From assembly GCF_904849725.1 (NCBI RefSeq), contig NC_058518.1, positions 413,423,081 through 413,487,080 of the forward strand: a stretch of 64,000 nucleotides of DNA. The letters run 5' to 3'. Each line of letters begins with the position of its first letter. Position 1 is the stretch's first letter. Source of the DNA: Hordeum vulgare subsp. vulgare. Lineage: Eukaryota > Streptophyta > Magnoliopsida > Poales > Poaceae. Under the pieces are notes generated by a model. The model saw nothing but the letters and a program-made list of their open reading frames with translations, was not told the origin of the DNA and ran no database searches. Both the position numbers and the translations under genes were made by a program. Of the stretch, positions 41,601 to 54,698 are shown in pieces.

Positions 41601-44330
41601 ATGAGGAACCCAAAAGATCCAAAAACTAAAGTCTTTCCCTCAACTACGAGGACAGGTAAGGAACTGCCATCTAGCTCTGCACTAGATTCACCTTCAGTTA
41701 TGAGTAAGTTTGCGACACCACCTCCTGCTAGAAATTTTGATGTGTCGCCAGTGCTTAATGATGCTACTTCTGCTGTCCATGATGCTTGTGATGATGCTAT
41801 CCTTGATACTGCTTTGCCACTTGGTGCATTCCTTGATGCACAAATTGCTAGAGTTGCTGCTAGGTGTGATGATACTTCTGAAACTGCTGATACTATTGAA
41901 GTAGAACCTGCTATTTTGCCTGTTAGAACTAGCTCTCCTAGATATGAATTGCCTGATATGCCTGAGTGTTATGTTATGGAGGGAGAGATAGCTGAGGATT
42001 TTCTTGCGTGTAAGGATAGCTATGATGTTGAGAATTTACTGCGCAAGTGGAAAGAAAAATCTCTGAATGCTAGGATGAAATACGACCCGAAGTTTGCTAC
42101 TTCGCCTATCTTTGTGACCGATAAGGATTATGAATTCTTTGTCGACCCTGAGTTAATCACTCTGGTCGAATCTGATCCTTTTCACGGTTATGAGTCTGAA
42201 ACGGTTGTATCCCATCTTACCAAACTGCACGATATAGCCACCCTATTCACTAGTGAGGAAAAGATCCGCCACTACTATATCCTCAAGCTGTTTCCTTTCT
42301 CGCTAAAGGATGATGCTAAGACTTGGTTCACTTCTCTTGCTCCTGGTTGTGTGCGTAGCCCCCAGGATATGATCTACTACTTCTCTAAGAAATATTTCCC
42401 TGCCCATAAGAAGCAAGCTGCCTTGCAGGAAATATACAACTTTACGCAAGTTGAAGAAGAGAGTCTCCCACAAGCTTGGGGGAGGCTCGTCCAGCTACTC
42501 AATGCTTTGCCTGATCACCCTCTTGACAAGAATGAAATACTTGATATCTTCTATAATGGACTTACCGATGCTTCTAGAGACCACCTAGATAGTTGTGCCG
42601 GTTGTGTTTTTAGGGAACGAACCGTAGAACAAGCTGAGATTCTATTGAATAACATCTTGTGCAATGAGAATGCTTGGACTATTCCCGAACCACCTCCTAA
42701 GCCAACTCCGTAGAAAAGAGGTATCCTATTGCTCAGTCCCGAAGATATGCAAGAAGCTAAGAAATCTATGAAAGAGAAAGGCATTAAATCTGAAGATGTC
42801 AAAAATCTACCACCTATCGAAGAGATCCATGGTCTTGATAACCCGATACAGGTAGTAGAAGTAAATTCTCTGTGTAGATTCAATGAGAGTGATATTCCTT
42901 TTGATAAACCTGCTAGCTTATGCCTGGATGAATTTGATAACTTCGTTGCCAAACAACAAAGTTTCAGTGATTATGTTAGCAGAGAATTGGAAAATAATGC
43001 TCGTATGCTTAGTCATTTAAGTGCTTGTGTGGACAGAAACGTCAATGATCTTAAGCTTTTGAGTAAACATGCCTCTATGGTTACTACTCAAGTAGAACAA
43101 GTACTTAAGGCTCAAAATGACTTGCTCAATGAGTTGAATGACAATTCTGTCAGAGTCGTCACTAGAGGCAGTAGAATGACCCAGGAACCTTTGTATCCTG
43201 AGGGTCATCCTAAGAGAATTGAACAAGATTCTCAAGTAGTTAGTACTAATGCACCTAGTCATCATAGAAAGAAGAAGAAATATGATAGGAACTTGCACGC
43301 TAGCAACCCTGATGCTGTTACACCTGAGAATCCAAACGATGTCTCTGTCTCTGATGCTGAAACACAATCTGGTGATGAACATGAGCCTAATGATAATATC
43401 AATAGTGATGTTCATGATGATGCTCAACCTAGCAATGATAAGGATGTGGAGATTGAACCTGTTGATCTTGATAACCCACAACCTAAGAATAGAAGATACG
43501 ATAAGAACAACTTCGCTGCTAGGAAGCATGGTAAAGAAAGGGAACCATGGGTCCAGAAACCCATGCCCTTTCCTCCCAAACCATCCAAGAAAAAGGATGA
43601 TGAGGATTTTGAGCGATTTGTTGAAATGATTGGACCTGTCTTTCTGCAAATGCGTTTGACATATATGCTCAAAATGTCTCCGTATGCTAAGTACATGAAG
43701 GATATTGTGACTAATAAGAGGAGGATACCTGAGGTTGAGATTTCCACCATGCTCGCTAATTATACCTTCAAGGGTGAAACTCCTAAGAAACTAGGTGATC
43801 CCGGAGTGCCCACTATACCTTGCTCCATTAAAGGCAACTACGTTAGAACTGCTTTATGCGACCTTGGAGCCGGTGTTAGTGTTATGCCTCTCTCTGTTTA
43901 TCGTAGGCTTGAACTGGATAAGTTGACACCCACTGAAATCTCTCTGCAAATGGCCGACAAATCAATTGCTTTCCCTATCGGCACTTGCGAGGATGTGCCT
44001 GTTATGGTTGCTAACGTTACTATCTTGACAGACTTTGTTATCCCGGATATTCCCGAGGACGATGCCATGGCGTTCATCCTTGGAAGACCCTTTTTAAACA
44101 CTGCAGGGGATGTTATAGATTGCAACAAAGGTAATGAGCATACGGTGCACTTTCCGAAGAAACAATATCGAGTACATTGCGTTAATGCTTCGAAAAGACT
44201 TCATCGATTCTTATTGGGACCATTGAATGCCCTATAGCTACTGTCAAGATGAAGTATGATTTGCTTGTTGGGGACATCCACATCCCCATTGACTAGTGAC
44301 TATTCGAAAATTCTCCGTCTTCTTTTGCGA
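41601..44330 (+). pseudogene. Element E gag-protease
   Basis: The frame opens at ATG 41601. The gag block is clear: FSLKDDAKTWFTSLAPGCVR, YYFSKKYFPAHKKQAALQEI, then PQAWGRLVQLLNAL. TAG at 42711-42713 replaces a Lys codon that is intact in F. The frame continues through a charged linker (DEHEPNDNINSD, KHGKEREPWVQKP) to a retropepsin at about 43850-44110 (CDLGAGVSVMP with the active-site Asp, then FILGRPFLNT). Compared with F, 24 bp are missing after CNKG, and a frameshift near 44190 ends the frame at 44237. The original end (LLVGDIHIPID, stop near 44296) is still readable. Gag builds the particle and protease processes it; no other enzyme is encoded. Confidence 0.9.
42472..42484 (+). promoter_or_regulatory. 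Polypurine-tract-like 13-mer inside element E gag
   Basis: AAGCTTGGGGGAG, the same 13 bases as in B gag and in the true tracts of B and F. Confidence 0.5.
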
Positions 44331-45095
44331 TTCGAAAAAGTTTGTCAAGGAGACTTGATCAACCTAATTGACGGATTTCTTTCGATGACCATGAGATGGA
44401 TGAATTGAGGAGCCACAAACCTGTGTTCCAAGCTTTCACATTCGGTTGCTTAGAATAAATATGATAGATTTAGTTTAGTTTTCCCTGTTTTTTGCTTTTA
44501 GCGTCCCGTAGAAAAGTACCCTGAAAATAAAAGTTCTCAGAATGTCCTGAAAAAGAAGTATGATTTTTTCTGGAATTTTTGAAAATACTGAGACGAAGAG
44601 CTAGTCAGGGGGCTGCACCAGTGGGCCACAAGCCCTGGAGGTGTGGGCACCCCCCTGGCCGTGCCTACCAGGCTTGTGGGGCCCACGTGCACCCCCTTCA
44701 GTCATTCTAGCTCCCATCTGCTTCCCCTACCTCCAGAAAAAATCGTTTCGCAGCTCAAACCCGTGTTCTTGCTCTTCTTGCTGGGATTTTCGATCTCCTT
44801 GTGCAAAGCACCATTCACCAAACTATTTAGGGGAAATATCTCCTTGGTAAGTGACTCCTCCATTGGTCCAATTAGTTTTTGCTCTAGTGCCTTATACTTC
44901 GCGTATTTTTGCTGCCTTGGTGACCCTGCTCTTGAGCTTTGCATGCTAATTTTAGCTAGTCCCAAGTAGTTTTGATGCGTAATATGGCCACTAGGCATTT
45001 TTCGGAGTAGTTTCTATGAGTTTCGTTGAGCCTTATTCACTTTTCCTTAGAGTCATTAAAATTTCAGAAATTTTCAAAGATAGAAAAGGGAAAAG
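44331..45095 (+). promoter_or_regulatory. Internal LTR-promoter-like module before the second ORF of element E
   Basis: The region repeats the LTR layout: AATAAAAGTTCTCAGAATGT (as AATAAAAGTTTTCGGAATGA in the LTR), GGAATTTTTGAAAATACTG, the hairpin 44621-44686 (GTGGGCCACAAGCCC with GGCTTGTGGGGCCCAC) and CCAGAAAAAATC near 44733. A 350-nt leader to the second ORF follows. F has the matching module at about 61310-61130 on its minus strand. Confidence 0.62.
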
Positions 45096-45159
45096 ATGAG
45101 GAGGTTCTTCAGAGTCACCAAGTATCCGGTCCCCCGAGTTGCAGAAGTTCGAGCGTGCG
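45096..45159 (+). pseudogene. Element E second ORF, first 21 codons (cut by G1)
   Basis: ATG at 45096 (MRRFFRVTKYPVPR...) stays open to 45159, where G1 is inserted. The reading resumes in frame at 54699. F begins the same way (MRRFLRGSSSRDPK) and has about 15 additional codons here. Confidence 0.8.
45155..45159. repeat. Target-site duplication GTGCG of G1 (left copy; right copy 54694-54698)
   Basis: Both copies are perfect. Joining 45159 to 54699 keeps the E ORF in frame and agrees with the uninterrupted F copy (RACEWPS). Confidence 0.92.
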
Positions 45160-48100
45160 TGTCATGCCCAAGATGTGACCCTATCCTCGATTTGGCATGA
45201 AGGCCTCGCCAGGGATAGAAGCGCATCTCGTCGTGTCGCAAGAATGGATATCGTTACAAGTACATGTACTGAAAAGAAGAGTTATACAAGAGAGTTGGCT
45301 TACACTCGCCACAAGCTACATCAGAGTCACAACAGTACATTACATAAACATCATGAGTAAGAGCAGGGTCCGACTACGGACGAAAACAAACGAGAAAAAT
45401 AAGAACGACGTCCATCCTTGCTATCCCAGGCTGCCGGCCTGGAACCCATCCTGGATCGATGATGATGAAGAAGAAGAAGCAACTCCAAATGAACAATCAA
45501 CGCCCTCGCGTCAAATAACCTTTACCTGTACCTGCAACTGGTGTTGTAGTAATCTGTGAGCCATAGGGGACTCAGCAATCTCATTTCCAAAGGTATCAAG
45601 ACTAGCAAAGCTTAATGGGTGAGGTAAGGTTAAGTGTGGAGGTTGCAGCAGCGGCTAAGCTTATATTTGGTGGCTAAACTTACGAGTACAAGAATAAAGA
45701 GAGGGAAGATCTACGCACAATGGACGTGAACTACTGATGATCAAATGAATGATCCTGAACACCTACCTACGTCAGACATAACCCCACCGTGTCCTCGATC
45801 GAAGTAAGAACTCACGAAAGAGACAGTCACGGTTACGCACACAGTTGGCATATTTTAATTAAGTTAACTTCAAGTTATCTAGAACCAGTGTTAAACAAAG
45901 TTTCCACGTTGCCACATAACTGCGGGCACGGCTTTCTGAAAAGATTTAACCCTGCACGGGTGCTCCAACTAGTCCATAAAAAATTACCACAAGCCGCATA
46001 GAAATCCTCAATCACGAAGCTCGCGATCTCGTCGGATTCCCTAGTGGAAAACCTCAACTCTGAGATTACCCAAAGCATCACCGGAATCCCGATGCACAAG
46101 ATATCTCGTCAAAGGTAAAACTAATCCAGCAAGGCCGCCCGACGTGTCGACGATCCCGATAGGAGTCGCGTACTTCGTTCTCAGGACACGACGGATGAGC
46201 GATGGTTACCACGCCAAACGCCGAGTTGCCCTGGGTAGTGTTAATAAGCTGCTCTGTTTTGGACCAACACTCATGAGGAGCACTGGCCCGGGGGTTGATT
46301 AAATTATCCTCGGGGTCCGGAAAGTCCCTATGCAATTTTATTAGGTGATTAGGCAAATGTAGTACCAATGTTGGGCCTTGCCAGACCAGCTTTAATCTAA
46401 AACGAATTACCAAGGGGGTCCCCATAACAACCCCGATCGTGTTAGGAGCGCTCAATTATGGAACATAACACCGGTAGCCGGAAACTAAGGGGGCAAAGGT
46501 GGAACAAAACACCAGGCTAGAAAGGCCGAGCCTTCCACCTTTTACCAAGTATATAGGTGCATTAAATTAAATAGCATTAATATGGTGATATGACAAGGAA
46601 CCCATGTTTTCACATGGAAGCAACTGCACCTGCAACTAGCAACGCTAACACATGGTTAAGCAAGCAGTAACATAGCCAATCAGTGGTTTGCTAGGTCGAA
46701 CAGGTTGAAGGTATTCATGGCATTGTTGAGAGGCTGATATTTAACATGTGGTAGGCAACGAGACATAATCGATAGAAGCGATAAAACTAGCATGGCAATG
46801 ATAGTAATGGTATCCGGGGAAATGGTCATCTTGCCTGAGATCCCGCTTGGAAGAAGAACGCCTCCGTGAAGCAGACGAACCGACGTAGTCAAACGGGTCC
46901 TCACAATCCGACACGCTTGCGGAACTCTATCGAGTCGGAGGAAACCGAAAACAAGAATCAACACACGACATTCACCACACGATGCACAACACATATGATG
47001 CATGAACAGCTGAATATATGCAAGTCACGGCATGACAATTCAAACAATCAAACACTACACGTTAAGTGAAGTTTAATATGCCACGAGTTGCATATTGACG
47101 AAACTCCACGTTTAATTATTTAGTTCTATCCCAATTAGGTACACGGCAATATTAAGTGTGGGTTAACATGGCAAGAGGTGAAGCGTAATTAAACTACATA
47201 TCTAGGCATTTTAAATGAGGTCGGAAATGACATATAGCACCTCCGAGACGACCTCACATGTTAATTTACAATTCTGTCCAGATCTCAACTAATGCATTTA
47301 ATTAGTTGTTAAACAGCAAAACAAATAGGTTCATGTGATTCTACGCGTCATGGCAAGCAATCTAGACATAAAGAACATCTCCAACGGAGCTACGGATCAA
47401 AAGATACAAGCACCGCAAGATATGATGGCATGAATGCAATATGTGTGCAACGGCGGTCACGAGCACTTCAAAACATACAACCAGCAAGAGAAAATGAAAC
47501 TACACGAGATTCTAAGCAAGTTTCATGTAGGACACGATCAAATCGGAGCTACGGTTCAACATCTACGAGCAAAACAAGAAAACACTACAATCTGCCAAAA
47601 TCAGCCACATAGCATTTTCTACGCCCCACAACTACGAGCTACACAACTCCGATAAACTCAAGCAAGCCATGACACGAAATAGGGCAAGAATCACTACTAC
47701 AACCAACTAACAACAACTAGCATGGCATCATGGATCACTAGGGAAATAAGACACAAAAAGGCATCTCACACACTATTTCAGACTTAGTGAAAATTACACC
47801 TTATAAAAGTGCAGTTTTTGATCTGAAGCAATATTGAAAGCAGAAAAACCATAAGCTACATGACTCCAAATGGCATGAAAATTCACATCATGCTAGAGAA
47901 ACACAAGGGGTACAACTAACTCCATTGGACCAACCTCAAAAGAGCTACAAATCACAAGATAGAAGCAAGACAAGACATCAACAAAATATAACAGATTCCA
48001 GACTTAGAAATATTTCACCTGCTCCCAGTCAGCACTATTTCTAGCAACTTGGGAGCAATCAAACCACACCTAAACATGCATCTCTATTGCAACTAAAAAT

Positions 48101-49280
48101 ACCAAGGGCTAGAGTAAACACCCAAGAACAACTCTCTAGTTGACAACTCCGTCAAACGAAGCACGGAATAAATCCTACGAATTAAACAAAAGAGCATCAC
48201 GGCAAAAATATCGCGCGAACTAACTTACTCAAAAGCTGAAACTATATTCACAGAAAAATCCCATGGATTTTTCTACCCCGAAAACATATAAAATATGTGG
48301 GGTTGCACAACAATATAATGCCACACGAAAATGCGAAAAAAATAACCTATACACGGGAAAATAAACTAGCGGCAACCCCTACATGCAAAAACACAAATGA
48401 CCGCTCTAAAATGCATGGAAAAATGGTTCCTAAAACATAGACATTTTACCTAAGGCATTCGAGCAAACCGGGCTTGCGCAAAACTTAAATACGGGACGTG
48501 TCCTATTAAAAGAGCATGCAAAACGATGCATTAGGCACTTCAAACTGCCTCAAATAATTATGCAAGTTAGAAATTCGAAATCTACGCGGAATTCTACACA
48601 AGTTACATATTCAATACATCGCGATTCGATACACGGCTTAAAATCTACGGGCATATGAAAATATCCTAATTTCCTGAAATTATTAAGTCACAGAAAATCC
48701 CTAAATTCTAGTCGGGCCAAAACTGATAAGCGCAAGATACTAAATCATGCACATGCATTGGATAGAGGGGCAGAGGGGCGCTCACCTTGTGGGCCGGCGG
48801 AGGTGGGCTGTCGGGCAAGGCAGGCTCGCGCAGGCCCACGAGGGGGGGGGGGCAGAGGCGCTGGCCGTGGGAGGCGCGGTCAACGCGAGACGAGTAGGGC
48901 GCTCGTTCCTCCCGTGCTCCTCGATGAGGCTGCTGGCGGCGGCACTGCAGAGACGGGGCGTCTCCGAGGAGGCTCCGGCAACGCTTGGCGGGGGGAGGCC
49001 TATCCCGGGACCGGATCTGGTCGGCGGTGGGCGGCGGAGCACGCGGCGGCCGGCGGCGAAGCAAGCTTCGGCTGGCAGGTTAGCAGGCGGCGACGCGAGA
49101 TCTGGCGACGGGGCCAGACTGCGGCGGCCGGCGGCGAGCTGGGTAGGCGGCGCGGCGAGCGAGGCCCACGGCGGCGGCGTGGAGGCAGGTGGCGGCGGGG
49201 CTGCGGCTCGGATGCTGGCGCGGCCTCGCCAGCAGAGGCGCTGCGAGGCTTGCACGGCGGCGGGGCGATGGGCTTGGCGG

Positions 49281-49285
49281 GCCTG
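49281..49285. repeat. Target-site duplication GCCTG of G2 (left copy; right copy 53978-53982)
   Basis: Both copies are perfect. G2 starts TGTCACGCCC at 49286 and ends GGCTGTCACA at 53977. Confidence 0.9.
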
Positions 49286-52200
49286 TGTCACGCCCAAGAT
49301 GCGACCCTATCCTCAATTTGGCACGAGGGCCTCGTCAGGGATAGAAGCGCATCTCGTCGTGTCGCAAGAATGGATATCGTCACAAGTACATGTACTGAAA
49401 AGAAGAGATATATATATAGAGTTGGCTTACACTTGCCACAAGCTACATCAGAGTCACATCAGTACATTACATAATCATCAAGAGTAAGAGCAGGGTCTGA
49501 CTACGGACGAAAACAAACGAGAAAAAAATAAGAACGACGTCCATCCTTGCTATCCCAGACTGCCGGCCTGGAACCCATCCTAGATCGATGATGAAGAAGA
49601 AGAAGAAGAAGCAACTCCAAATGAACAATCAACGCGCTCGCGTCAAGTAACCTTTACCTGTACCTGCAACTGGTGTTGTAGTAATCTGTGAGCCACAGGG
49701 GACTTAGCAATCTCATTTCCAAAGGTATCAAGACTAGCAAAGCTTAATGGGTGAGGTATGGTAAAGTGGTGAGGTTGCAGTAGCGGCTAAGCATATATAT
49801 GGTGGCTAGCTTACGAGTACAAGAAATAAGAGGGGGAAGATCTACGCATAACGGACGTGAACTACTGATGATCAAATGAATGATCCTGAACACCTACCTA
49901 TGTCAGACATAACCCCACCGTGTCCTCGATCGGAGAAAGAACTCACGAAAGAGACAGTCATGGTTACACACACAGTTGGCATGTTTTAATTAAGTTAACT
50001 TCAAGTTATCTAGAACCAGTGTTAAACAAAGTATCCACGTTGCCACATAACCGCGGGCACGACTTTCCGAAAGATTTAACCCTGCAGGGGTGCTCCAACT
50101 AGTCCATCACAAATTAACACAAGCCGCATAGGAATCCTCAATCACGAAGCTCGCGATCTCGTCGGATTCCCTAGTGGAAAACCTCAACTCCGAGATTACC
50201 CAAAGCATCACCGGAATCCCGATGCACAAGATATCTCGTCAAAGGTAAAACTAATCCAGCAAGGCCGCCCGACGTGTCGACGATCCCGGTAGGAGTCGCG
50301 TACCTCGTTCTCAGGACACAGCGGATGAGCTAGACGTCGGGATCGCTAAACCTCCGGGTGACCAGAGGGGCGCTGGACATCGCTCAGGTGGGGCCAACAC
50401 TCATGAGGAGCACTGGCCCGGGGGTTGATTAAATTTCCTCGGGTTAATTACTCCCTATGCAGTTCATTAGTTATTAGGCAAATGTAGTACCAAAGTTGGG
50501 CCCTGCCAGACCAGCTTTAATCTAAAACGAATTATCAAGGGGGTCCCCATATCAACCCCGATCGTGTTAGGAGCGCTCATTTATGGAACATAACACCGGT
50601 AGCCGGAAACTAAGGGGGGCAAAGGTGGAACAAAACACCAGGCTAGAAAGGCCGAGCCTTCCACCTTTTAACAAGTATATAGGTGCATTAAATTAAATAG
50701 CATTTAATAGGGTGATATGACAAGGAACCCATGTTACCACATGGAAGCGTCTGCACCCGCAACTAGCAACGCTAACAACATGGGTAAGCAAGCGGTAACA
50801 TAGCCAATCAGTGGTTTGCTAGGTCGAACAGGTTGAAGGTATTCATGGCATTGTTGAGAGGCTGATATTTAACATGTGGTAGGCAACGAGACATAATCGA
50901 TAGCATCGAAATAACTAGCATGGCAATGATAGTAATGGTATCTGGGGAAATGATCATCTTGCCTGAGATCCCGCTTGGAAGAAGAACAACTCGGAGAAGT
51001 CGGCAAACCAACGTAGTCGAACGGGTCCTCACATTCCGACACGCTTGCGGAACTCTATCGAGACGGGCAAACCGGAAACAAACATCAACACAAGTATTCA
51101 CCACCACAGAGCAAGACATGATGCACACCCTAATATGATGCATGATCACTTCAAAGATGCAAGGGATGGCATGGCAATTCATCTCACGCGAACTCTACAC
51201 ATTAAGTGAAGCTCGACATGCAACGGGTTGCATATCGACGAAACTACACGTTTAATTATTTAATTCACTCCCGTTAATTATCACGGCAATATTACATTGT
51301 GGTTATCATGGCAAGGGTGAAGCGATGATCCTACAAGTCATCCTAGTCGACAACACGTCGGACTTTGAATGGAGCTACGGCACAAGAACAAGCAACACAA
51401 AATATATGCCATGAATGCGTTATGCATGCGGGTTCAAACATCACGACAAGGAGGAAAATAAGCATGGTGACGCCATGGCGAGCGAGAGGAAACCATGGCG
51501 GCAAATCGGAAACGATGCCACGACAACGTTCCGGTCCCGATAACTCGAGGAGAAACCGGTGCCAACGTATACGAACGCGTGCGGGAACGGTAAATAAAGA
51601 TGGGGTGATCCCGTATCTCGGGTTCCCATGTGTCGAGGGCTCGACGAAAAGGAAGACGATGTGCACGGCAAATAAACGGTGCAAACAAACGGTGCATAAA
51701 TACGGTGCATACATGCATTCGACTTGTACAACACATACACCCGTACATCACTAGCACACGGTACACGACATGTCCCATCGGTATACCTTCGACGCGTGCG
51801 AATCGGAGGGGTTCGGTCGAAGCGGACGTCGTGGTCATGGTGGAAGTAGTCGTACACGCGCCTGTAGTTGAAGTAGTGGTACACGGTCTCGTCGACGGTA
51901 GTCGTACTCTCGGCGTCGGCAGACGGTCTTCGGCGTCGGTAGTCGTTCACGAATCCGTAGATGTCTGGGGTCGTCGGGGCGTCGTGGTACTCGCGGCGAA
52001 CTTGTCGAGGACCCACGAAGGCAGTGATCATGCACGCAGCGACGGCACGCGACACAACAGCAACTACATCGGCAAAGCGGCACTAGCACCAGCAACGACT
52101 AGACTAGCAGCAACCTCGGCAAGCAGCAAGCGCGGCAACCTAGCCTAGCAGCAGCAAACGGCAGCAGCGGCATGCAGGCAAACATCAAGCACGGCACGAC

Positions 52201-53977
52201 ATGGCTAGCGCAAGCAACAGAAGCAACATGGCAGCAAGGCAAGGTAGCAACTACCAGCGGGCAACACGGCAAGCAGCAGCCTAGCTAACCTCTACAGCAA
52301 CAGCACAACAGCAACAACTTAGCAAAGCAGGTAACGCGACAGCGACAACAACGAGCACCATATATAGCAGCAGGCTTCAGCATGCCAACAAGCACATGGA
52401 ACATCAGCATCTCGGCACACATCGGGCCAGCAGGGCGGCGCACTGGCGAGCACGGCAGCGATCGACGTCGCGCTCGGGTCGAGGAGCGAGCACCAGCGAC
52501 GGGAGGCACGGGGAACGAGGAGAGGCGGTCTGAGCGGCGACCATGGTACTAGCGGCGGGCAGCTGAGGCCGGCAACGCGCACAGCGGGGAAGCACGCGGG
52601 CAGAGCTCCGGCACGAGAGAAAAGGGTCGAGGGACCCTGGAGGGGCTTCGGCACGGGATGGCCTCCGACGGCGGGGAGAGGCCGAGGGCGGCTCGGCGCG
52701 AGGACGGGGAGCCAGCGAGGCCATGCATGTCGAGGTTGCTGGCATGGGGAGGTGCAGGCGACGCGGCTGGGAGAGCTCGGGTGCAGGGGCGCTGGGGCCA
52801 TGACGGGCGACGGGATCGAGGCGCGGGGCTCCAGCAGGCGGCGCGCGAGGCACATCGGTGAGGCGGAGCAGGGCGGAGGCCGGCGCTGGGGCGAGACGGC
52901 GCCGGAGGCGGGGCGGCTCGAGGAGGAGACGGCGCAGAGGGGCGAGGCGGACCGAGGGGGCGGCTCGGCAGGATCGAGGGCGGCGTGTGGGGACAGAGGC
53001 GAGGGCTCGCGCGGCTCGGGAGGGTACTCTGGCGGCGGGGCGAGCCGGCGGGGCGCACGGGAACAGAGGCGAGGCGGCGGCCATGGCGCTGGGGGGTGGA
53101 GCACGGGGAGGACGAGGGGGCTACGGTCACGGGGGACGAGGGGCGAGGAGGCCAAACGGGAGGCCGACGCTAGGGTTGGAGGGGGCCATCTGGGCTGGCT
53201 CCCTCCCCTTGAGGGTTTTTTTTAATTAAAACATTTAAAACAGAAATCTGTAAATAAGAAAGGTTTTTTTTTCAACAAAATAAAATAAACTAAAATAAGT
53301 GCCTTTTACCCCTTTAAACCAAACCCCAACTATTATTAGTTTGGGCATTTTTAAAAGAAATAAAAATGAAACCTTTTTTTTAAAGAATAAAAATAAAACC
53401 CTTTTAAAAGAATTAAATTAAAACTCTTTTAACAAGAAGATAAAAATAACCCCTTTTCAAAAGAATTAATAAAAACCTCTTTATTCAAAGAATAAATAAA
53501 AGCCTTTTAAAAGAGAAATAAAATGGGAGGGTTTTAAAATAAAACAAACGGAGAGTTAAAATAAAACCTAAGGGTTTCCCCTACATTTAATAAAAGGACC
53601 TTTATTGAAAAGAGACTTTTATTGAAAAGAAGAAGACGCACCCTTTTAAATAGGGGTTTTAAACGAAGACTTTGGCAAAACCACAAAAACGAAATGAGAG
53701 AGGAGAGAAGGGGAGAAGGTTTAGGTCGGCGGTGCAACGGGGTTTAGCGGTGGCTCTCACGCTCCCTCTCTCATCACTCCAACAAAACAACGTCACTCAC
53801 GAAGCACTAATGCCTAACAACACGGAGCAACAAGCAACACCGACAAAACACCGATGACATGATGCCATGCATGATGCGATGATGCAACTACATGACGATG
53901 CAACGAATAAAACTAAACACACGACGAAAGCGGAAAAGAAGGGAGAATCTTCTGGGCGTCGGCATCGGGCTGTCACA
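49286..53977 (-). mobile_element. G2: second copy of the G family, nested in G1 (4.69 kb)
   Basis: On the minus strand it starts TGTGACAGCCCGATGCC and ends GGGCGTGACA, intact TG...CA. Its left 3 kb is a close copy of the left part of G1 (for example 49286-49560 against 45160-45430). The last roughly 130 bp also match, but the middle differs: a GC-rich block at 52400-53210 and an AT-rich quasi-tandem tract at 53215-53660. So G1 and G2 are two variants of one family. No gag or pol is seen. Long ORFs in the GC-rich block occur on both strands and are explained by composition. Confidence 0.8.
53215..53660. repeat. AT-rich quasi-tandem tract in G2
   Basis: Repeated units of the form CCTTTTAAAAGAATAAATAAAA, varying around 30-40 bp, fill about 450 bp. 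No equivalent lies in G1 at the matching place. Confidence 0.7.
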
Positions 53978-54698
53978 GCCTGCCTCGGGCCCGAGCGGGC
54001 CCCGGCGACGGCTGAGGGAGAGAGGGGGGCTGGAGAGGAGAGAGAGAGTGGGCCTAGGGTTTGAGGGGCGCGGATCCCGAGGGGGGTTAGGGTTTGTTGT
54101 CTAAAAATATGATGGAGGGGGGTATTTACACAGAAAAAGGGGGCTCGGTTAACCGGAATCGCGTTCCGGATCCAACCACGCGGTCGGATTCGAGTGATTA
54201 TGAACGCGGGAACGGTTACGAGGCCGTGTAGGGTGGTTTAACGGAGACGAGAGGGAGAACGGGCGGCGTGGCAACGATTTTTAAAACACCGACAAATGTC
54301 CGATGATAGACCGAATACGGTGCCGCTATGGTCGATCGTTCGGGTACCAGACGGACTCCGATCGCGACGAAATTCGACAGGCGGCCTAGCTATATTAAAA
54401 TGATACCGCACGTCAAATCTCACCCCAATCAGAGAAAGTTTTCAACACACTTTTAAAACAGGGTTTCGACGGTGCTGCGGACGCGTGCGAGTGCGCTCGG
54501 GCTCAGAACAGACAACGACGAAAACCGGCAACTACTAACGGATGCAAGTTTTGAAAACTGGCGGCAACGAAGATGCCGATGCAATGCAGATGATGCGCAT
54601 GATGCGATGATGATGCGACAAAAGTAAATAGACACACGACGAAAATGGAATAAAGGGGGGAATGTTCTGGAACATCGGCATCGGGCTGTCAGAGTGCG

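Larger units (their letters stand above)
45160..54693 (-). mobile_element. G1: long TG...CA unit, probably a solo LTR of about 4.8 kb, carrying G2
   Basis: On the plus strand it starts TGTCATGCCCAAGATG and ends CATCGGGCTGTCAGA. On the minus strand this reads TCTGACAGCC...GGGCATGACA, close to TG...CA. Perfect 5-bp duplications GTGCG lie at 45155-45159 and 54694-54698, and removing the unit restores the second ORF of E. Without G2 it is about 4.8 kb. I see no gag or pol and no long direct repeat within it, so a solo LTR with a very long LTR is the simplest reading. A pol-less element with short LTRs cannot be excluded. On the minus strand there is a TATA-like TAAATACCC near 54125 followed by a GC-rich leader. 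Confidence 0.78.

Noticed and set aside
48747..49487. Open frames of about 240 codons in the GC-rich part of G1
   Set aside because: Same reason as in G2. They also run across the G2 insertion boundary at 49286, so they cannot be one ancestral gene.
52319..53225. Long open frames on both strands in the GC-rich part of G2 (for example 278 codons on the minus strand)
   Set aside because: Open frames overlap on both strands, are rich in Ala, Pro, Arg and Gly with no domain, and differ completely from the matching GC-rich part of G1. High GC with few stops explains them.
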